Below are positions 17,628-27,559 of a DNA stretch of 64,000 bases, piece by piece. The stretch is from an uncultured Clostridia bacterium (GTDB lineage Bacteria; Bacillota; Clostridia; TANB77; CAG-508). The DNA lies in assembly GCA_944392945.1 (NCBI GenBank), contig CALXYJ010000005.1, positions 1-64,000 of the forward strand. Reading direction: 5' to 3'. Under the pieces are notes generated by a model that made no database searches, was not told the origin of the DNA, and worked only from the letters and a program-made list of their open reading frames with translations. A program made the position numbers and the translations under genes. The stretch's first letter is position 1. Each line of letters opens with the position of its first letter.

Positions 17628-18717
17628 TTTCTAATATTGCTTTTACTACTCCTTTATCAATTAATGTACTAAATATGTTTTTTAATATGATTAAAATTAT
17701 TGGTCCTAAGACCATCCCCCAAACACCTATAAATTTAAAGCCTGTATACATTGCAATTAAAGTAAATATTGGATGTATACCTATTTTATTACTTACCAAT
17801 TTAGGTTCTAGAAATTGTCTAACTATAGACATTATTGCCCATAACACTAGAATTCCTATTGCTAATTTCAAATTACCATCTGCTGCGCAAATTACTGCCC
17901 ATGGCAACATTATAGTTCCTGATCCTAGTATTGGAAGTGCATCTACAAAAGCAATTCCTAATGCAATCAGCAAAGGATAATTTATATTAATTCCTATAAT
18001 ATTTAATATATAAAATCCTATTAAAGAAATTACAAAAGAAACTAAAACTAGAATAAATTCTGCCTTTAAATAATTTCCTACAGATGATATTATTTCTCTT
18101 ACATGTATTCCAAGCTTTTTTACCCATTTGGTAGGTAAATGATGTTCTATTTCATCAATCATATATACTTTGTCTACACACATAAAATATAGTGCTATTA
18201 AAGTTATTGATGTATAAATTGCAATTGTAGGAATTTGCATTAAAAAATCTATTAATTTTGATAAACTGTTTTTTATCCATGTACCAATATTATTAAAAAA
18301 ATCATCATTTGAAGTTTCAATAATCTTTTCTACTTGTTCTGGTAATTTTAATCTTTTTATATCAAATTGTGAAGTAATACTTTCTATTTGTACATAAGCT
18401 TTATCTACATATTTGTTTACACCTTGCATTAAATTAGATGCCTCTGATATTAGTGTAGAAATTCCCCAAGTAAGTAACCCCGCAATAATTGCAATTGTAA
18501 TTAAAAATATTATTATACTACTTGTCCTTCTTTTAAATTTAAATTTTTTCATAAAAAATTTTATCGGATGTTCCAATGTTAATGACAAAATAAAAGCTAT
18601 AAGAAATGGCATATAAAATATACTAAGTTTAAACAAAAGTATTAATATAATAATACTTATACCGATTATTCCAATTCTTTTTATCACTTTTGTAAAATAG
18701 CCTAACTCTATAACCAT
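17623..18717 (-). CDS. ytvI: AI-2E/YtvI-type membrane protein
   Basis: This 364-aa protein has about eight membrane helices: paired N-terminal helices at about 12-50, helix near 65-90, a soluble segment about 95-165, then helices to the end. This is the AI-2E/PerM layout, and the size fits the sporulation protein YtvI. Typical elements include GIAFVDALPILGSGTIMLPWA near residue 255. YtvI-type proteins are made in sporulation but their substrate is unclear. It supports a spore-forming host. Separation from other PerM paralogues by eye is not certain. Confidence 0.75.
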   Translation of the reverse strand: MVIELGYFTKVIKRIGIIGISIIILILLFKLSIFYMPFLIAFILSLTLEHPIKFFMKKFKFKRRTSSIIIFLITIAIIAGLLTWGISTLISEASNLMQGVNKYVDKAYVQIESITSQFDIKRLKLPEQVEKIIETSNDDFFNNIGTWIKNSLSKLIDFLMQIPTIAIYTSITLIALYFMCVDKVYMIDEIEHHLPTKWVKKLGIHVREIISSVGNYLKAEFILVLVSFVISLIGFYILNIIGININYPLLIALGIAFVDALPILGSGTIMLPWAVICAADGNLKLAIGILVLWAIMSIVRQFLEPKLVSNKIGIHPIFTLIAMYTGFKFIGVWGMVLGPIILIILKNIFSTLIDKGVVKAILER

Positions 18718-18775
18718 CTTATCCTCCTATTTTTATTATATGTAAATTTATGTTATTTATGACTGGAATAGGAAA

Positions 18776-18806
18776 AAAGAGAATTCTCAATTAGAAAATT
18801 CTCTTT
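18776..18806. terminator. terminator between CBS and ytvI-like genes
   Basis: AAAGAGAATT pairs with AATTCTCTTT across an 11-base loop. It can serve the CBS-domain gene region on the - strand. Confidence 0.6.
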
Positions 18807-18841
18807 AAAATCATTGGTTACCAATTAAATATTGAACTTAA

Positions 18842-19282
18842 TTATTCTGCATTTTTATTTGTTTTACTACAACAAATATCTTCTAATGTTGCACATACTC
18901 CAGTTGTATTTATCTGTTCGTTTTTAGCTAGATCTCCTAATGAAATCATTCCAACAACTTTAGTACCATCAACTATAGGAATTCTTCTTACCTTATTTTC
19001 TGACATTTTACTTTCAACTGTTTTTATATCATCTTCTGAAGTACAGCTATAAACATTACAAGTCATGATATCACTAACTTTAGTAGTATTACAATCTTTA
19101 TTAGATGCAATACATCTTAAAGTTATATCCCTATCTGTTACAAGTCCAACTAAATTTTTACCTTCATCACATACTGGTACACAACCAACATGTTTTTCAT
19201 TCATAATTTTAGCACAATCTGTAACAGTAGAATTTGGCAAGCAATAGTAAATATTATTACACATACAATCTTTAACTTTCAT
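18842..19282 (-). CDS. CBS-pair domain protein
   Basis: This 146-aa protein is made of two CBS motifs: one about residues 5-60 (HVGCVPVCDEGKNLVGLVTDRDI) and one about 72-130 (KVRRIPIVDGTKVVGMISLGDL). CBS pairs bind adenine nucleotides and sense energy state, often as regulators. The N-terminal and C-terminal ends carry Cys residues (CMCNN, CATLEDICCS). The C-terminal Cys cluster is not part of the CBS fold and may bind metal or form disulfides. It stands alone on the - strand with an AAGGAAGG site. Confidence 0.9.
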   Translation of the reverse strand: MKVKDCMCNNIYYCLPNSTVTDCAKIMNEKHVGCVPVCDEGKNLVGLVTDRDITLRCIASNKDCNTTKVSDIMTCNVYSCTSEDDIKTVESKMSENKVRRIPIVDGTKVVGMISLGDLAKNEQINTTGVCATLEDICCSKTNKNAE

Positions 19283-19381
19283 TTAATATACCTTCCTTGC
19301 TCTTAAATTTAAACAAATAAGTTACTGGTATACTATTATGATATCCTTTTATAAAAAAATAATTCTTACATTTTTATCCAG

Positions 19382-19765
19382 TTAAAAATCAGCATATGGA
19401 TTAAATGTTCTCATTCCTCTATTTAAATATCTATTTTTATTTTGCATTTCTAATTGTCTTTCTTCTACTTTTTCCTTTATAACTAATATTTTAAGTAAAT
19501 CTATAATCATGTTTTTCATATCTTTGGTATTTTCCTTTATTTTTAAGTCTTTATACAAATTCTCTATTATTTCTTCAAAATTATCTTTACATTTCTGGTT
19601 TTCTATTTTGTCAATTTTTTCCATCAAACTTTGGTAAATAGTAGGATATTTACTTTCTAAGTCATATAAAAAATCATCATAATCATAATTATAATATGTA
19701 TTTTCTTGATTTATATTATATCCTAAAACTGTACTCATATACTCTTCATAATTTTTATCATACAT
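19382..19765 (-). CDS. hypothetical protein, 127 aa
   Basis: This acidic, Tyr- and Asn-rich protein begins with MYDKNYEEYMSTVLGYNIN and becomes helical and charged from about residue 45 on. It ends NRGMRTFNPYADF. There is no signal peptide or membrane helix. A ribosome binding site precedes the start and a terminator-like hairpin (about 19795-19818) lies upstream, ending the murD transcript. Small acidic Tyr-rich proteins of this kind are common in spore formers, but I do not recognise a family. Confidence 0.55.
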   Translation of the reverse strand: MYDKNYEEYMSTVLGYNINQENTYYNYDYDDFLYDLESKYPTIYQSLMEKIDKIENQKCKDNFEEIIENLYKDLKIKENTKDMKNMIIDLLKILVIKEKVEERQLEMQNKNRYLNRGMRTFNPYADF

Positions 19766-19821
19766 TTTAAAAACCTCCTTATTTTATTATATAAAAAAAG
19801 ACACTTAATGTGCCTTTTTAA

Positions 19822-21222
19822 TTAAATTTCATTTACTAATTTTTTAAATTGATTTCCTCTATCTGCAAAGTTTTTAAACATATCAAAACTTGCACTAGCA
19901 GGCGAAAATAATACCACCTGTTTTTCCTTTGCAATTTGTTTTGCAGCAAGGACAGCTTCTTTTAAAGTTTCACAAAAGCAAATTGGAATTTCTACATTTT
20001 CTTTTTTCATTTCTTTTTCTGTTGCATTTAGTATCTTTTGTGCTGTATTCCCTATTAACACTAAAGCTTTTACTTTTTTAACAATGTATTTTCCTAAAAT
20101 ATCATAATCTAAATTTTTATCATATCCACCTGCAATTAATACAATGTCTTCATCGTATGCATTTAAACCAGCAATAGTTCTTGAAGGACTTGAACTTGCT
20201 GAATCATTATACCATTTTACGCCATTTATTTCTCTTACAAACTCTAATCTATGCTCTACAGCATTAAACTCTTTAATTGCTTCTACAGCTATTTTTTCAT
20301 CAACCAATTCTTTTGTTGCAGCAAGTGCAGCACATATATTTTCATAATTATGTGTTCCCTTTAATTTAATTTCCTTGGTATTTAATATGTGTCTTCTTAA
20401 TTTATTTTCACATTCTTTTATAATATTTCCATCTACAATATATCCATCATTTAATTTTTCTTTGCTACTAAAATATATAACTTTTGAATTTGCCTCTGTT
20501 TTACATTTTCTTGTAATTTCATTATCATAATTTAAAATTAATGTATCTTTTTCACTTTGATATTTAAATATTGTCTTTTTGGCTTCTATATATTCTTCAT
20601 ATGAACTATGTATATTTAAATGATTTGGAGTTATATTAGTAATTATAGAAATATTTGGGCTAACTTCCATTTCCATAAGTTGAAAACTACTTAATTCCAA
20701 AACTACTATATCAGTTGGTAATATTTCTGAAAGTTTTGTAAATAAAGGTGTACCTATGTTTCCTCCAAGATAACAATTATATCCTGCATGCTTTAAGATT
20801 GAATAAATTAAACTTGTTGTAGTCGTCTTTCCCTCGCTACCAGTAACTCCAATAATTTTACATGGACACATTTTCATAAGCATTTCTATTTCTGTAGTTA
20901 CAATTGCTCCTCTACTTTCTTCTGCTCTTAATTCTGGCTTAGTTGGTAAACAACTTGGAGAACGAAATATCAAATTAAAATCATGTAAATTTTTTAAATT
21001 ATCTTTTCCAAAAAAATATGGTATAGAATATGATGTTAATTTATTTAAAATCTCAGACGGTATTTCTTCAATTGTTCTATCGTCAAAAACTGTTATATTT
21101 GCTTTATTCTCATGCAAATAATCTATTAAAGGTATATTACTTACTCCCAACCCTATAATTGCTATTTTCTTTTGATAAATATAATCTTCAAATTCTTGTA
21201 ATTTTTCATTTATATATTCCAC
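19822..21222 (-). CDS. murD: UDP-N-acetylmuramoylalanine--D-glutamate ligase
   Basis: This 466-aa Mur ligase adds D-glutamate to UDP-MurNAc-L-Ala in the cytoplasm for peptidoglycan synthesis. It shows the Rossmann-like N-domain (KIAIIGLGVSNIPLIDYL), the ATP loop GVTGSEGKTTTT at about residues 123-134 and ITPNHLNIH. The C-domain carries EHRLEFVREINGVKWYNDSASSSP and LIAGGYDKNLDY. Length is normal. It lies 12 bp after the kinase gene upstream on the same strand, so the two are probably co-transcribed. Confidence 0.95.
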   Translation of the reverse strand: MEYINEKLQEFEDYIYQKKIAIIGLGVSNIPLIDYLHENKANITVFDDRTIEEIPSEILNKLTSYSIPYFFGKDNLKNLHDFNLIFRSPSCLPTKPELRAEESRGAIVTTEIEMLMKMCPCKIIGVTGSEGKTTTTSLIYSILKHAGYNCYLGGNIGTPLFTKLSEILPTDIVVLELSSFQLMEMEVSPNISIITNITPNHLNIHSSYEEYIEAKKTIFKYQSEKDTLILNYDNEITRKCKTEANSKVIYFSSKEKLNDGYIVDGNIIKECENKLRRHILNTKEIKLKGTHNYENICAALAATKELVDEKIAVEAIKEFNAVEHRLEFVREINGVKWYNDSASSSPSRTIAGLNAYDEDIVLIAGGYDKNLDYDILGKYIVKKVKALVLIGNTAQKILNATEKEMKKENVEIPICFCETLKEAVLAAKQIAKEKQVVLFSPASASFDMFKNFADRGNQFKKLVNEI

Positions 21223-21234
21223 TTAACACACCTC

Positions 21235-21915
21235 TTATTTAATGTATTCTAAAATTTTATTAGTTTCTTCTTCTACAGATTTACAATCTGTTACATCAAT
21301 TACTCTAGTAATTGGATGAATCTTATAATATCCTGATTTTTCTTGTAGTTCATCTCTTGTTTGTATATGTTTTTTTAAATCATCAAAAGATATCTCACCT
21401 TTATATTGATTTAATTTTCTTCTTACTCTTTCATCTAAATCTGCTATTAATAAAAAATGATAGTCAATTTTAGGATACATATTTACTATATCTCTTGAAG
21501 ATATTATTATATTATATTTCTTCTTTAAGCTTTCTACAATATTTCTTCCAAATTCATATAATTTTTCATTATTAGCATAATTACTAATTTTTGAAGTAGC
21601 TATCGAAGTTTCTAATGATTGTAAATCATCTTCATTTACTTTTTTGTCATGTATATATATAACACTTTCATTATTTTCTATTTCTATTTTTAATTTTAAT
21701 TTATCCATAATATTTTTTATATTTAATGAACTTAATTTATTGTTATCTTCTTTTACATTTATTAAACCTGTTTTTAATATACCATATGTAATAGCTCTAT
21801 ATATGTTTCCTCCATGTAGTAAAATAGAATTTGGTATTTTTTTTACCAATTCTCTACAAATTGTAGTTTTACCTGTTCCAACATATCCTTCTATTCCTAT
21901 AACTATATTTTCCAT
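21235..21915 (-). CDS. cytidylate kinase-like P-loop kinase
   Basis: This 226-aa protein has a P-loop GYVGTGKTT at residues 10-18, and SSRDIV plus DLDERVRRKLNQY in the order seen in the (d)CMP kinase family. The usual cytidylate kinase has GPAGSGKST and a GRDIGT motif; here both are looser. It could be a divergent Cmk or a relative acting on another nucleotide. It is followed by murD after 12 bp. The AAAGGAGGG site supports the start. Confidence 0.7.
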   Translation of the reverse strand: MENIVIGIEGYVGTGKTTICRELVKKIPNSILLHGGNIYRAITYGILKTGLINVKEDNNKLSSLNIKNIMDKLKLKIEIENNESVIYIHDKKVNEDDLQSLETSIATSKISNYANNEKLYEFGRNIVESLKKKYNIIISSRDIVNMYPKIDYHFLLIADLDERVRRKLNQYKGEISFDDLKKHIQTRDELQEKSGYYKIHPITRVIDVTDCKSVEEETNKILEYIK

Positions 21916-22088
21916 AAACTCCCTCCTTTATAACATTTGCAATTATACAATAATCTTTATTATTTTTCAAATTTTATATTTTTTGGCTTTTTTATTAACA
22001 AAATTAGAAATTTTATATAATTAATTTATGAATATTTTTCTTTTTTTATGTAAAAAATATAAATAGAATCTTTTATGGAGGTGCTATT

Positions 22089-22184
22089 ATGGCTAAGAAT
22101 AAAGAAAAGAAAAATAAAAAGCAAGGAAGTAATGCTGAAAAACATAAACCAGTTAATAATGAAACTTTAAATGAACAAAAATAA
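22089..22184 (+). CDS. small Lys-rich protein, 31 aa
   Basis: The frame encodes MAKNKEKKNKKQGSNAEKHK followed by a short polar tail. It has GGAGG 8 bases before the ATG and a strong terminator after it (22210-22241), so it is very likely expressed. The composition, almost all Lys, Asn, Glu and Gln, resembles small basic proteins of clostridia. I cannot name the family. It stands alone between oppositely oriented genes. Confidence 0.65.
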   Translation: MAKNKEKKNKKQGSNAEKHKPVNNETLNEQK

Positions 22185-22209
22185 TAATTTGAATTTAATT
22201 AGAATATAC

Positions 22210-22241
22210 AAAGCCACTGTTTAATTATTTACAGTGGCTTT
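22210..22241. terminator. bidirectional terminator
   Basis: AAAGCCACTGT (22210-22220) pairs perfectly with ACAGTGGCTTT (22231-22241), with T runs on both sides. It serves the 31-aa gene and the converging membrane-protein gene; its right arm overlaps that gene's last codons. Confidence 0.85.
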
Positions 22242-23252
22242 ATTTTTATTAATTTTCTTTAAATTATTTTTAAATATTATAATTAGTATTCCTGCAATTA
22301 TGTACATAAATATAATATTCAAAATTAATGCATTCTGCATTTGCTTTAATGGTAATAAAAATAAATCAAATATTAAATCAAAATTTTCTATATATGACCT
22401 ATTCTGACCCAAATGAATACTGTTAGTATTTTTAAATACATTATAATTTGTATTTACCATCTCTTTTATTAATGCAGGATATCTATTATAAATAAATATA
22501 CTATTTTTATTTCCATAGTTTTCTGTTGCATTTTTATATTTTTCTTGTGTTGCTTTTGTTGCAGATACACTATTCTTAGATTCATCCATTTCAGTTGTAT
22601 ATGTTCTTAATGTTTCATATACAGATCCAATTTCTATTGATTTTCCAATATTATAAATAGTAAATCCTAATAATAAAATTGCAAATATTATTAAAACTAT
22701 TTTGGATATATCCATAAATAATTTACTAAAGCAAATTTTAAAAACAAACACAAGAGAAATTCCTGACAATATTATTGCAATATAAGTATAACTATTAACC
22801 CAAACTTCATATAAACTCATAAATTGAAAAGATATTACAAATGCTATAACTAACAAAATTATACTAATTAAGCCAATCGTTATTATATCTTCTTTTGAAC
22901 ATTCTTTATCTTTGGATTTTATAATTTTATATATGCATAATGCAATATTACTGATATATAATAATAAATTATATATTAAATTATTTATAGTAAAGAATCC
23001 TATTAATAAAAAAACTATTTCTATACCAATTTTTATAATTTTAGTTTTTATATTATCATTTGAATTTTTAGTTACAATATACCAAACCATAAAATTTATG
23101 AAAACATTAATTATTATATATAATATTTGTGAAGCTGTAGTTGCAAAAGTAGCATTTGTATTCTCGTCTATTCCAAAAGTACATAAGAATACTGACTGTG
23201 ATAAAATAAATGTACATATTAATAATAACAGTATCTTTAAATTATTTTTCAT
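22221..23252 (-). CDS. multi-pass membrane protein, unknown
   Basis: This 343-aa protein has about nine hydrophobic segments. The first six or seven fall in residues 5-205, followed by a soluble loop of about 85 residues (205-295, rich in Asn, Ser, Thr and Lys) and two more helices near 300-335. The first helix could be a signal anchor. No catalytic motif is seen. It lies 30 bp downstream of uvrA on the same strand, but a link to repair is not implied. Family not recognised. Confidence 0.6.
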   Translation of the reverse strand: MKNNLKILLLLICTFILSQSVFLCTFGIDENTNATFATTASQILYIIINVFINFMVWYIVTKNSNDNIKTKIIKIGIEIVFLLIGFFTINNLIYNLLLYISNIALCIYKIIKSKDKECSKEDIITIGLISIILLVIAFVISFQFMSLYEVWVNSYTYIAIILSGISLVFVFKICFSKLFMDISKIVLIIFAILLLGFTIYNIGKSIEIGSVYETLRTYTTEMDESKNSVSATKATQEKYKNATENYGNKNSIFIYNRYPALIKEMVNTNYNVFKNTNSIHLGQNRSYIENFDLIFDLFLLPLKQMQNALILNIIFMYIIAGILIIIFKNNLKKINKNKATVNN

Positions 23253-23282
23253 TTTTGTCCCCTTTATTTAAATTTAATTATT

Positions 23283-26111
23283 TTATTCTTCTAAATATTT
23301 CTTTAAAAATTTTCCTGTATAAGATTTATCATTTTTACAGATTTGCTCTGGAGTACCGACAGCAACTATTTCTCCTCCGCCATCTCCGCCTTCTGGACCT
23401 AAATCTATTATATAATCACATGTTTTAATTAAATCCAGATTATGTTCAATAACAATTATTGTATTTCCTGTATCTACAAGTCTTTGTAATATATTAACTA
23501 ATCTATGAACATCAGCAATGTGTAAACCTGTAGTTGGTTCGTCCAATATATATAAAGTCTTTCCTGTAGCTCTTTTAGAAAGTTCTGTTGCTAGTTTAAC
23601 TCTTTGAGCTTCCCCCCCAGACAATGTAGTAGAAGGTTGTCCAAGTTTTATATATCCAAGACCTACATCGTATAGTGTTTGTATTTTTTGTTTTATTTTT
23701 GGAATATTACTAAAGAAATCTAATGCTTCTTCTACTGTCATATCCAAAACATCTGCAATTGTTTTTCCTTTATATTTTACTTCCAATGTTTCATGATTAT
23801 ATCTTTTTCCCTTACATACCTCACATGGTACATATATATCTGGTAAGAAATGCATTTCTATTTTAATTAAACCATCTCCATTACAAGCCTCACATCTTCC
23901 ACCTTGTACATTAAAACTAAATCTTCCTTTTTGATACCCACGTAATTTAGCTTCATTTGTATTTGCAAATATATCCCTTATTGTATCAAATACTCCTGTA
24001 TAAGTTGCCGGATTTGATCTTGGTGTTCTACCAATTGGAGATTGATCTATATTTATAATTTTATCTATTTTGTCTATTCCTGTTACTTCTTTGCATTTAC
24101 CTGGCTTTTCATTAGAACCATTTAATTCTTTTGTTATGGTTTTATATAATATTTCATTAACTAATGTACTCTTGCCAGATCCAGAAACTCCAGTAACACA
24201 ATTAAATACTCCTAATGGAAATTTAACACTTATATTCTTTAAATTATGCTCTGTTGCACCTTTTACTTCTATTGCTTTTCCTTTTACAGTTTTTCTTCTT
24301 TTTTTAGGAACTGCTATTTTTTTTCTTCCACTTAAATATTGACCTGTTATAGAGTTTTCTACCTTTTTTATCTCTTCTGCTGTTCCCTGTGCCATAACAT
24401 TTCCACCATGAACACCAGCACCTGGTCCAATATCTATAATTTGGTCTGCTGCATACATTGTATCTTCATCATGTTCAACTACAAGTAGAGTATTTCCTAA
24501 GTCTCTTAGTTTTTTTAATGTTGCCAATAATTTATCATTATCTCTTTGGTGTAAACCAATACTTGGCTCATCTAAGATATAAAGAACTCCTGTTAACCCA
24601 GAGCCAATTTGCGTTGCTAAACGTATACGTTGTGACTCTCCTCCTGATAAAGTACCAGCAGACCTAGATAAAGTTAAGTATTCTAATCCTACATCTATTA
24701 AAAAGTTTAGCCTTTTATCAATCTCTTTAAAAATTTGTTCTCCAATTAATTTTTCTTGATTTGTTAATTCCAAGTTTTTTAAATAATCTCTTATTTTATT
24801 TATTGGCATGTCTGTTAATTCATTTATATTTTTATCTCCTACTTTAATAGATAGAATTTCTTTTCTAAGTCTTGCACCATGACATGCATGACAAGGACTT
24901 TCGCTCATATACATTTCATAAAATTCTCTCATTCCTTGTGATTTTGTTTCATTATGTCTTCTTTCTAGTGTAGGAATTACACCTTCAAATGGTGCACTAA
25001 ATTTTCTTATTCCAAATGGTGATTCATGTTCAAAATCTATACATTCATCACCTGTTCCATATAAAATCTTATCTAGAAAATCTTTAGGTAATTTTTTAAT
25101 AGGAACTTTAATATCTACTCCATAATGTTTTCCTATAGCTTCAAAATACATCTTAGCCATAGTTTCTCCTTTTTTCATAGTGCTAGCCCCAAATGCTTTT
25201 ACTCCATCATATAAAGTTTTATTTTTGTCTGGAATAATTAAATCTTCATCCATTTTCATTAAATAGCCAATACCTGTACATTCTGGACAAGCTCCTTGTG
25301 GATTATTAAATGAAAACATTCTAGGTGTAAGCTCTGGAAAACTAAAACCACAATCTGGACATGCATAATTTTGGCTAAATAGTTTTTCTCCTTTTCCTGG
25401 AACATCTACCATAACAATATTATCTGCATGTTTTAATGCAATCTCTACAGATTCTGTTAATCTACTCCTTATATCAGATTTTATTACAAGTCTATCTACG
25501 ATTAAGTCTATATTATGTTTTTTCTTTCTATCTATTTGAATATCATCTGATAATTCTACATTTTCTCCATCTATTCTTGCTCTTATAAAACCTTCTTTTA
25601 GTAAGTCTTTTATTAATTTTGTATATTCTCCTTTTCTTCCTCTAACTACTGGTGCTATAACTTGTATTCTTGTTCCTTCTTCTAACTTCATAATATTATC
25701 TATAATCTGATCTATTGATTGTTTTTCTATTTTCTTACCACAAATTGGACAATATGGAATTCCTATTCTCGCGTACAATAGACGAATATAGTCATATATC
25801 TCTGTTACAGTTCCTACAGTTGACCTTGGATTTTTTGATGTTGTTTTTTGATCTATTGAAATTGCCGGTGATAAGCCTTCTATTGATTCTACATCTGGTT
25901 TTTCCATTAAGCCCAAAAATTGTCTAGCATAAGAAGAAAGGCTTTCTACATATCTTCTTTGCCCTTCTGCATATAAAGTATCAAAAGCTAATGATGATTT
26001 ACCAGAACCAGAAAGTCCTGTTATTACTACTAATTTATCTCTTGGTATCTCTAAACTTATATTTTTTAAATTATGTTCTTTAGCTCCTTTTATAATTATT
26101 TTATCATTCAT
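23283..26111 (-). CDS. uvrA: excinuclease ABC subunit UvrA
   Basis: This 942-aa protein is the damage-sensing ATPase of nucleotide excision repair. It has two ABC modules: Walker [10 protein letters not shown] near residue 33 with signature [12 protein letters not shown], and Walker [10 protein letters not shown] near 635 with signature [12 protein letters not shown]. Zinc-finger pairs are CPICG, CPDCG/CPEC, CEACNG and CEVCKG. Length is standard. It is on the same strand as uvrB but separated from it by an unknown 403-aa gene, a common clostridial arrangement being direct adjacency. Confidence 0.97.
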   Translation of the reverse strand: MNDKIIIKGAKEHNLKNISLEIPRDKLVVITGLSGSGKSSLAFDTLYAEGQRRYVESLSSYARQFLGLMEKPDVESIEGLSPAISIDQKTTSKNPRSTVGTVTEIYDYIRLLYARIGIPYCPICGKKIEKQSIDQIIDNIMKLEEGTRIQVIAPVVRGRKGEYTKLIKDLLKEGFIRARIDGENVELSDDIQIDRKKKHNIDLIVDRLVIKSDIRSRLTESVEIALKHADNIVMVDVPGKGEKLFSQNYACPDCGFSFPELTPRMFSFNNPQGACPECTGIGYLMKMDEDLIIPDKNKTLYDGVKAFGASTMKKGETMAKMYFEAIGKHYGVDIKVPIKKLPKDFLDKILYGTGDECIDFEHESPFGIRKFSAPFEGVIPTLERRHNETKSQGMREFYEMYMSESPCHACHGARLRKEILSIKVGDKNINELTDMPINKIRDYLKNLELTNQEKLIGEQIFKEIDKRLNFLIDVGLEYLTLSRSAGTLSGGESQRIRLATQIGSGLTGVLYILDEPSIGLHQRDNDKLLATLKKLRDLGNTLLVVEHDEDTMYAADQIIDIGPGAGVHGGNVMAQGTAEEIKKVENSITGQYLSGRKKIAVPKKRRKTVKGKAIEVKGATEHNLKNISVKFPLGVFNCVTGVSGSGKSTLVNEILYKTITKELNGSNEKPGKCKEVTGIDKIDKIINIDQSPIGRTPRSNPATYTGVFDTIRDIFANTNEAKLRGYQKGRFSFNVQGGRCEACNGDGLIKIEMHFLPDIYVPCEVCKGKRYNHETLEVKYKGKTIADVLDMTVEEALDFFSNIPKIKQKIQTLYDVGLGYIKLGQPSTTLSGGEAQRVKLATELSKRATGKTLYILDEPTTGLHIADVHRLVNILQRLVDTGNTIIVIEHNLDLIKTCDYIIDLGPEGGDGGGEIVAVGTPEQICKNDKSYTGKFLKKYLEE

Positions 26112-26220
26112 AAAATGCCCCCAATATAAATTTATAATTTGCTTAATTATTATATTATATTTAATTTATAAAAACAATAGTTTGGTTTAATTATGTTATT
26201 TTTCCTACATAATAAAAAAA

Positions 26221-26269
26221 CAAATGCAAAATTATATTACATCATTAATAAGTAAAAATTTTGCATTTG
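26221..26269. terminator. terminator after the 403-aa gene
   Basis: CAAATGCAAAATT (26221-26233) pairs with AATTTTGCATTTG (26257-26269). It lies 7 bp past the stop of the gene at 26277. Confidence 0.75.
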
Positions 26270-26276
26270 TATTATA

Positions 26277-27488
26277 TTATCTATTAGAAAATACTGGATT
26301 TATCATTGGCGTATTATATCTGTCTAAATTTAATGAATCCAAATAACTTTTAGAAATATTACTTCCTAATAAAACTTTATATCCTTCTACTGTATCTTTT
26401 AAACATCCAACATGCTTGTTTCCTAAACTATCTGCTCCCATATAATGAGAAACATTTTTTTCAGAAAATAACATTCTAAAAGCTAAATTTAAGCTATCAT
26501 CCCTATTTTTTAAGAGTTTCTTCATTTCATCTTCTGTTAATTCAAACGCAAGCATTCCTTTCTTGTTTGAATCTGGAACATCCAAATAATTCTTTTTAGC
26601 AGTATAATCAGCAATATATAAATTAGTAGTTATTTGGCTATCTTTATGAATTACTGTATTTACCTTTGTTACTCTTGCTAAACATACAATCTTTCCATTA
26701 TCTGGGTCTGTAAAATAAATAGATGTTTTACCAGGAGCAATTCTAATATTATTATCATTAATTCTATTTTGTGTTTCTTCTTCTTCTTTTTGCATATATT
26801 TAGAATTATCTATAAAAGATTCTTCATACATCCTATCTATCTCTTTTTTCTCTTCTTGTTTTTTATTTTTTTGTTTTGCTATATTATCCTTTTTCATTCT
26901 CTTTAGCCATTCATTAGTAAGAACATTTTTTGCATATTCTGTTGCTTCATTTGTATTATCTTCTATACTTATTTGTATTTCCATCTTACTATCCGCTTTC
27001 ATTTCTGCTCTTCCAATTGGTGTTACTTCATAATAGTTTAAATCTTCAAATTTTAGCCTACCTGATTTTCCTAATTCATACAAACCATCATGATATAAAA
27101 ACTCATCTACTGAATAATAATTAGGAATCTCGAAACAAATTTTTCGTATATCCTTATCTTTCCCTTCTTCTGAATCATGGGAAAAATCCGCCACAACTAA
27201 TTTTGTAGATTTACCATCTTCATGGTGCATTAAACCTATTTCCTTCATTTTTTCAAAAGTATAGGAATCAGAACCATCCATGCTTAATGTAGCATGGAAT
27301 ACATCTTCTTCTGAATTGTCTTTTGATATAACTACATATGAATGTTTTGAATAAAATGATTGATTAGAATAATATTCTTCATTATCATTTTCATTTTTAC
27401 TAAAAAAAGCTTTTATTTTACTAAAAATGCTTTCCTTTTTAGGTATTAATGATACATTTTCGTCTTTTTTTCTTTTGAATCCAAACAT
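26277..27488 (-). CDS. hypothetical protein, 403 aa
   Basis: This soluble, charged protein has a basic start (MFGFKRKKDENVSLIPKKES), a mixed alpha/beta region about 45-190, a coiled-coil-like basic/acidic segment (RMKKDNIAKQKNKKQEEKKE, about 205-240), and a second alpha/beta region about 260-395. No membrane helix or catalytic motif is evident. It sits between uvrA and uvrB on their strand with its own ribosome binding site and terminator. I do not recognise it. Confidence 0.55.
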   Translation of the reverse strand: MFGFKRKKDENVSLIPKKESIFSKIKAFFSKNENDNEEYYSNQSFYSKHSYVVISKDNSEEDVFHATLSMDGSDSYTFEKMKEIGLMHHEDGKSTKLVVADFSHDSEEGKDKDIRKICFEIPNYYSVDEFLYHDGLYELGKSGRLKFEDLNYYEVTPIGRAEMKADSKMEIQISIEDNTNEATEYAKNVLTNEWLKRMKKDNIAKQKNKKQEEKKEIDRMYEESFIDNSKYMQKEEEETQNRINDNNIRIAPGKTSIYFTDPDNGKIVCLARVTKVNTVIHKDSQITTNLYIADYTAKKNYLDVPDSNKKGMLAFELTEDEMKKLLKNRDDSLNLAFRMLFSEKNVSHYMGADSLGNKHVGCLKDTVEGYKVLLGSNISKSYLDSLNLDRYNTPMINPVFSNR

Positions 27489-27559
27489 TAAAATATCTCC
27501 TTTTATTTCTCCGTTTCCTATAAAACAATTTTATAAATAATATTTTTAAATGTCAATAT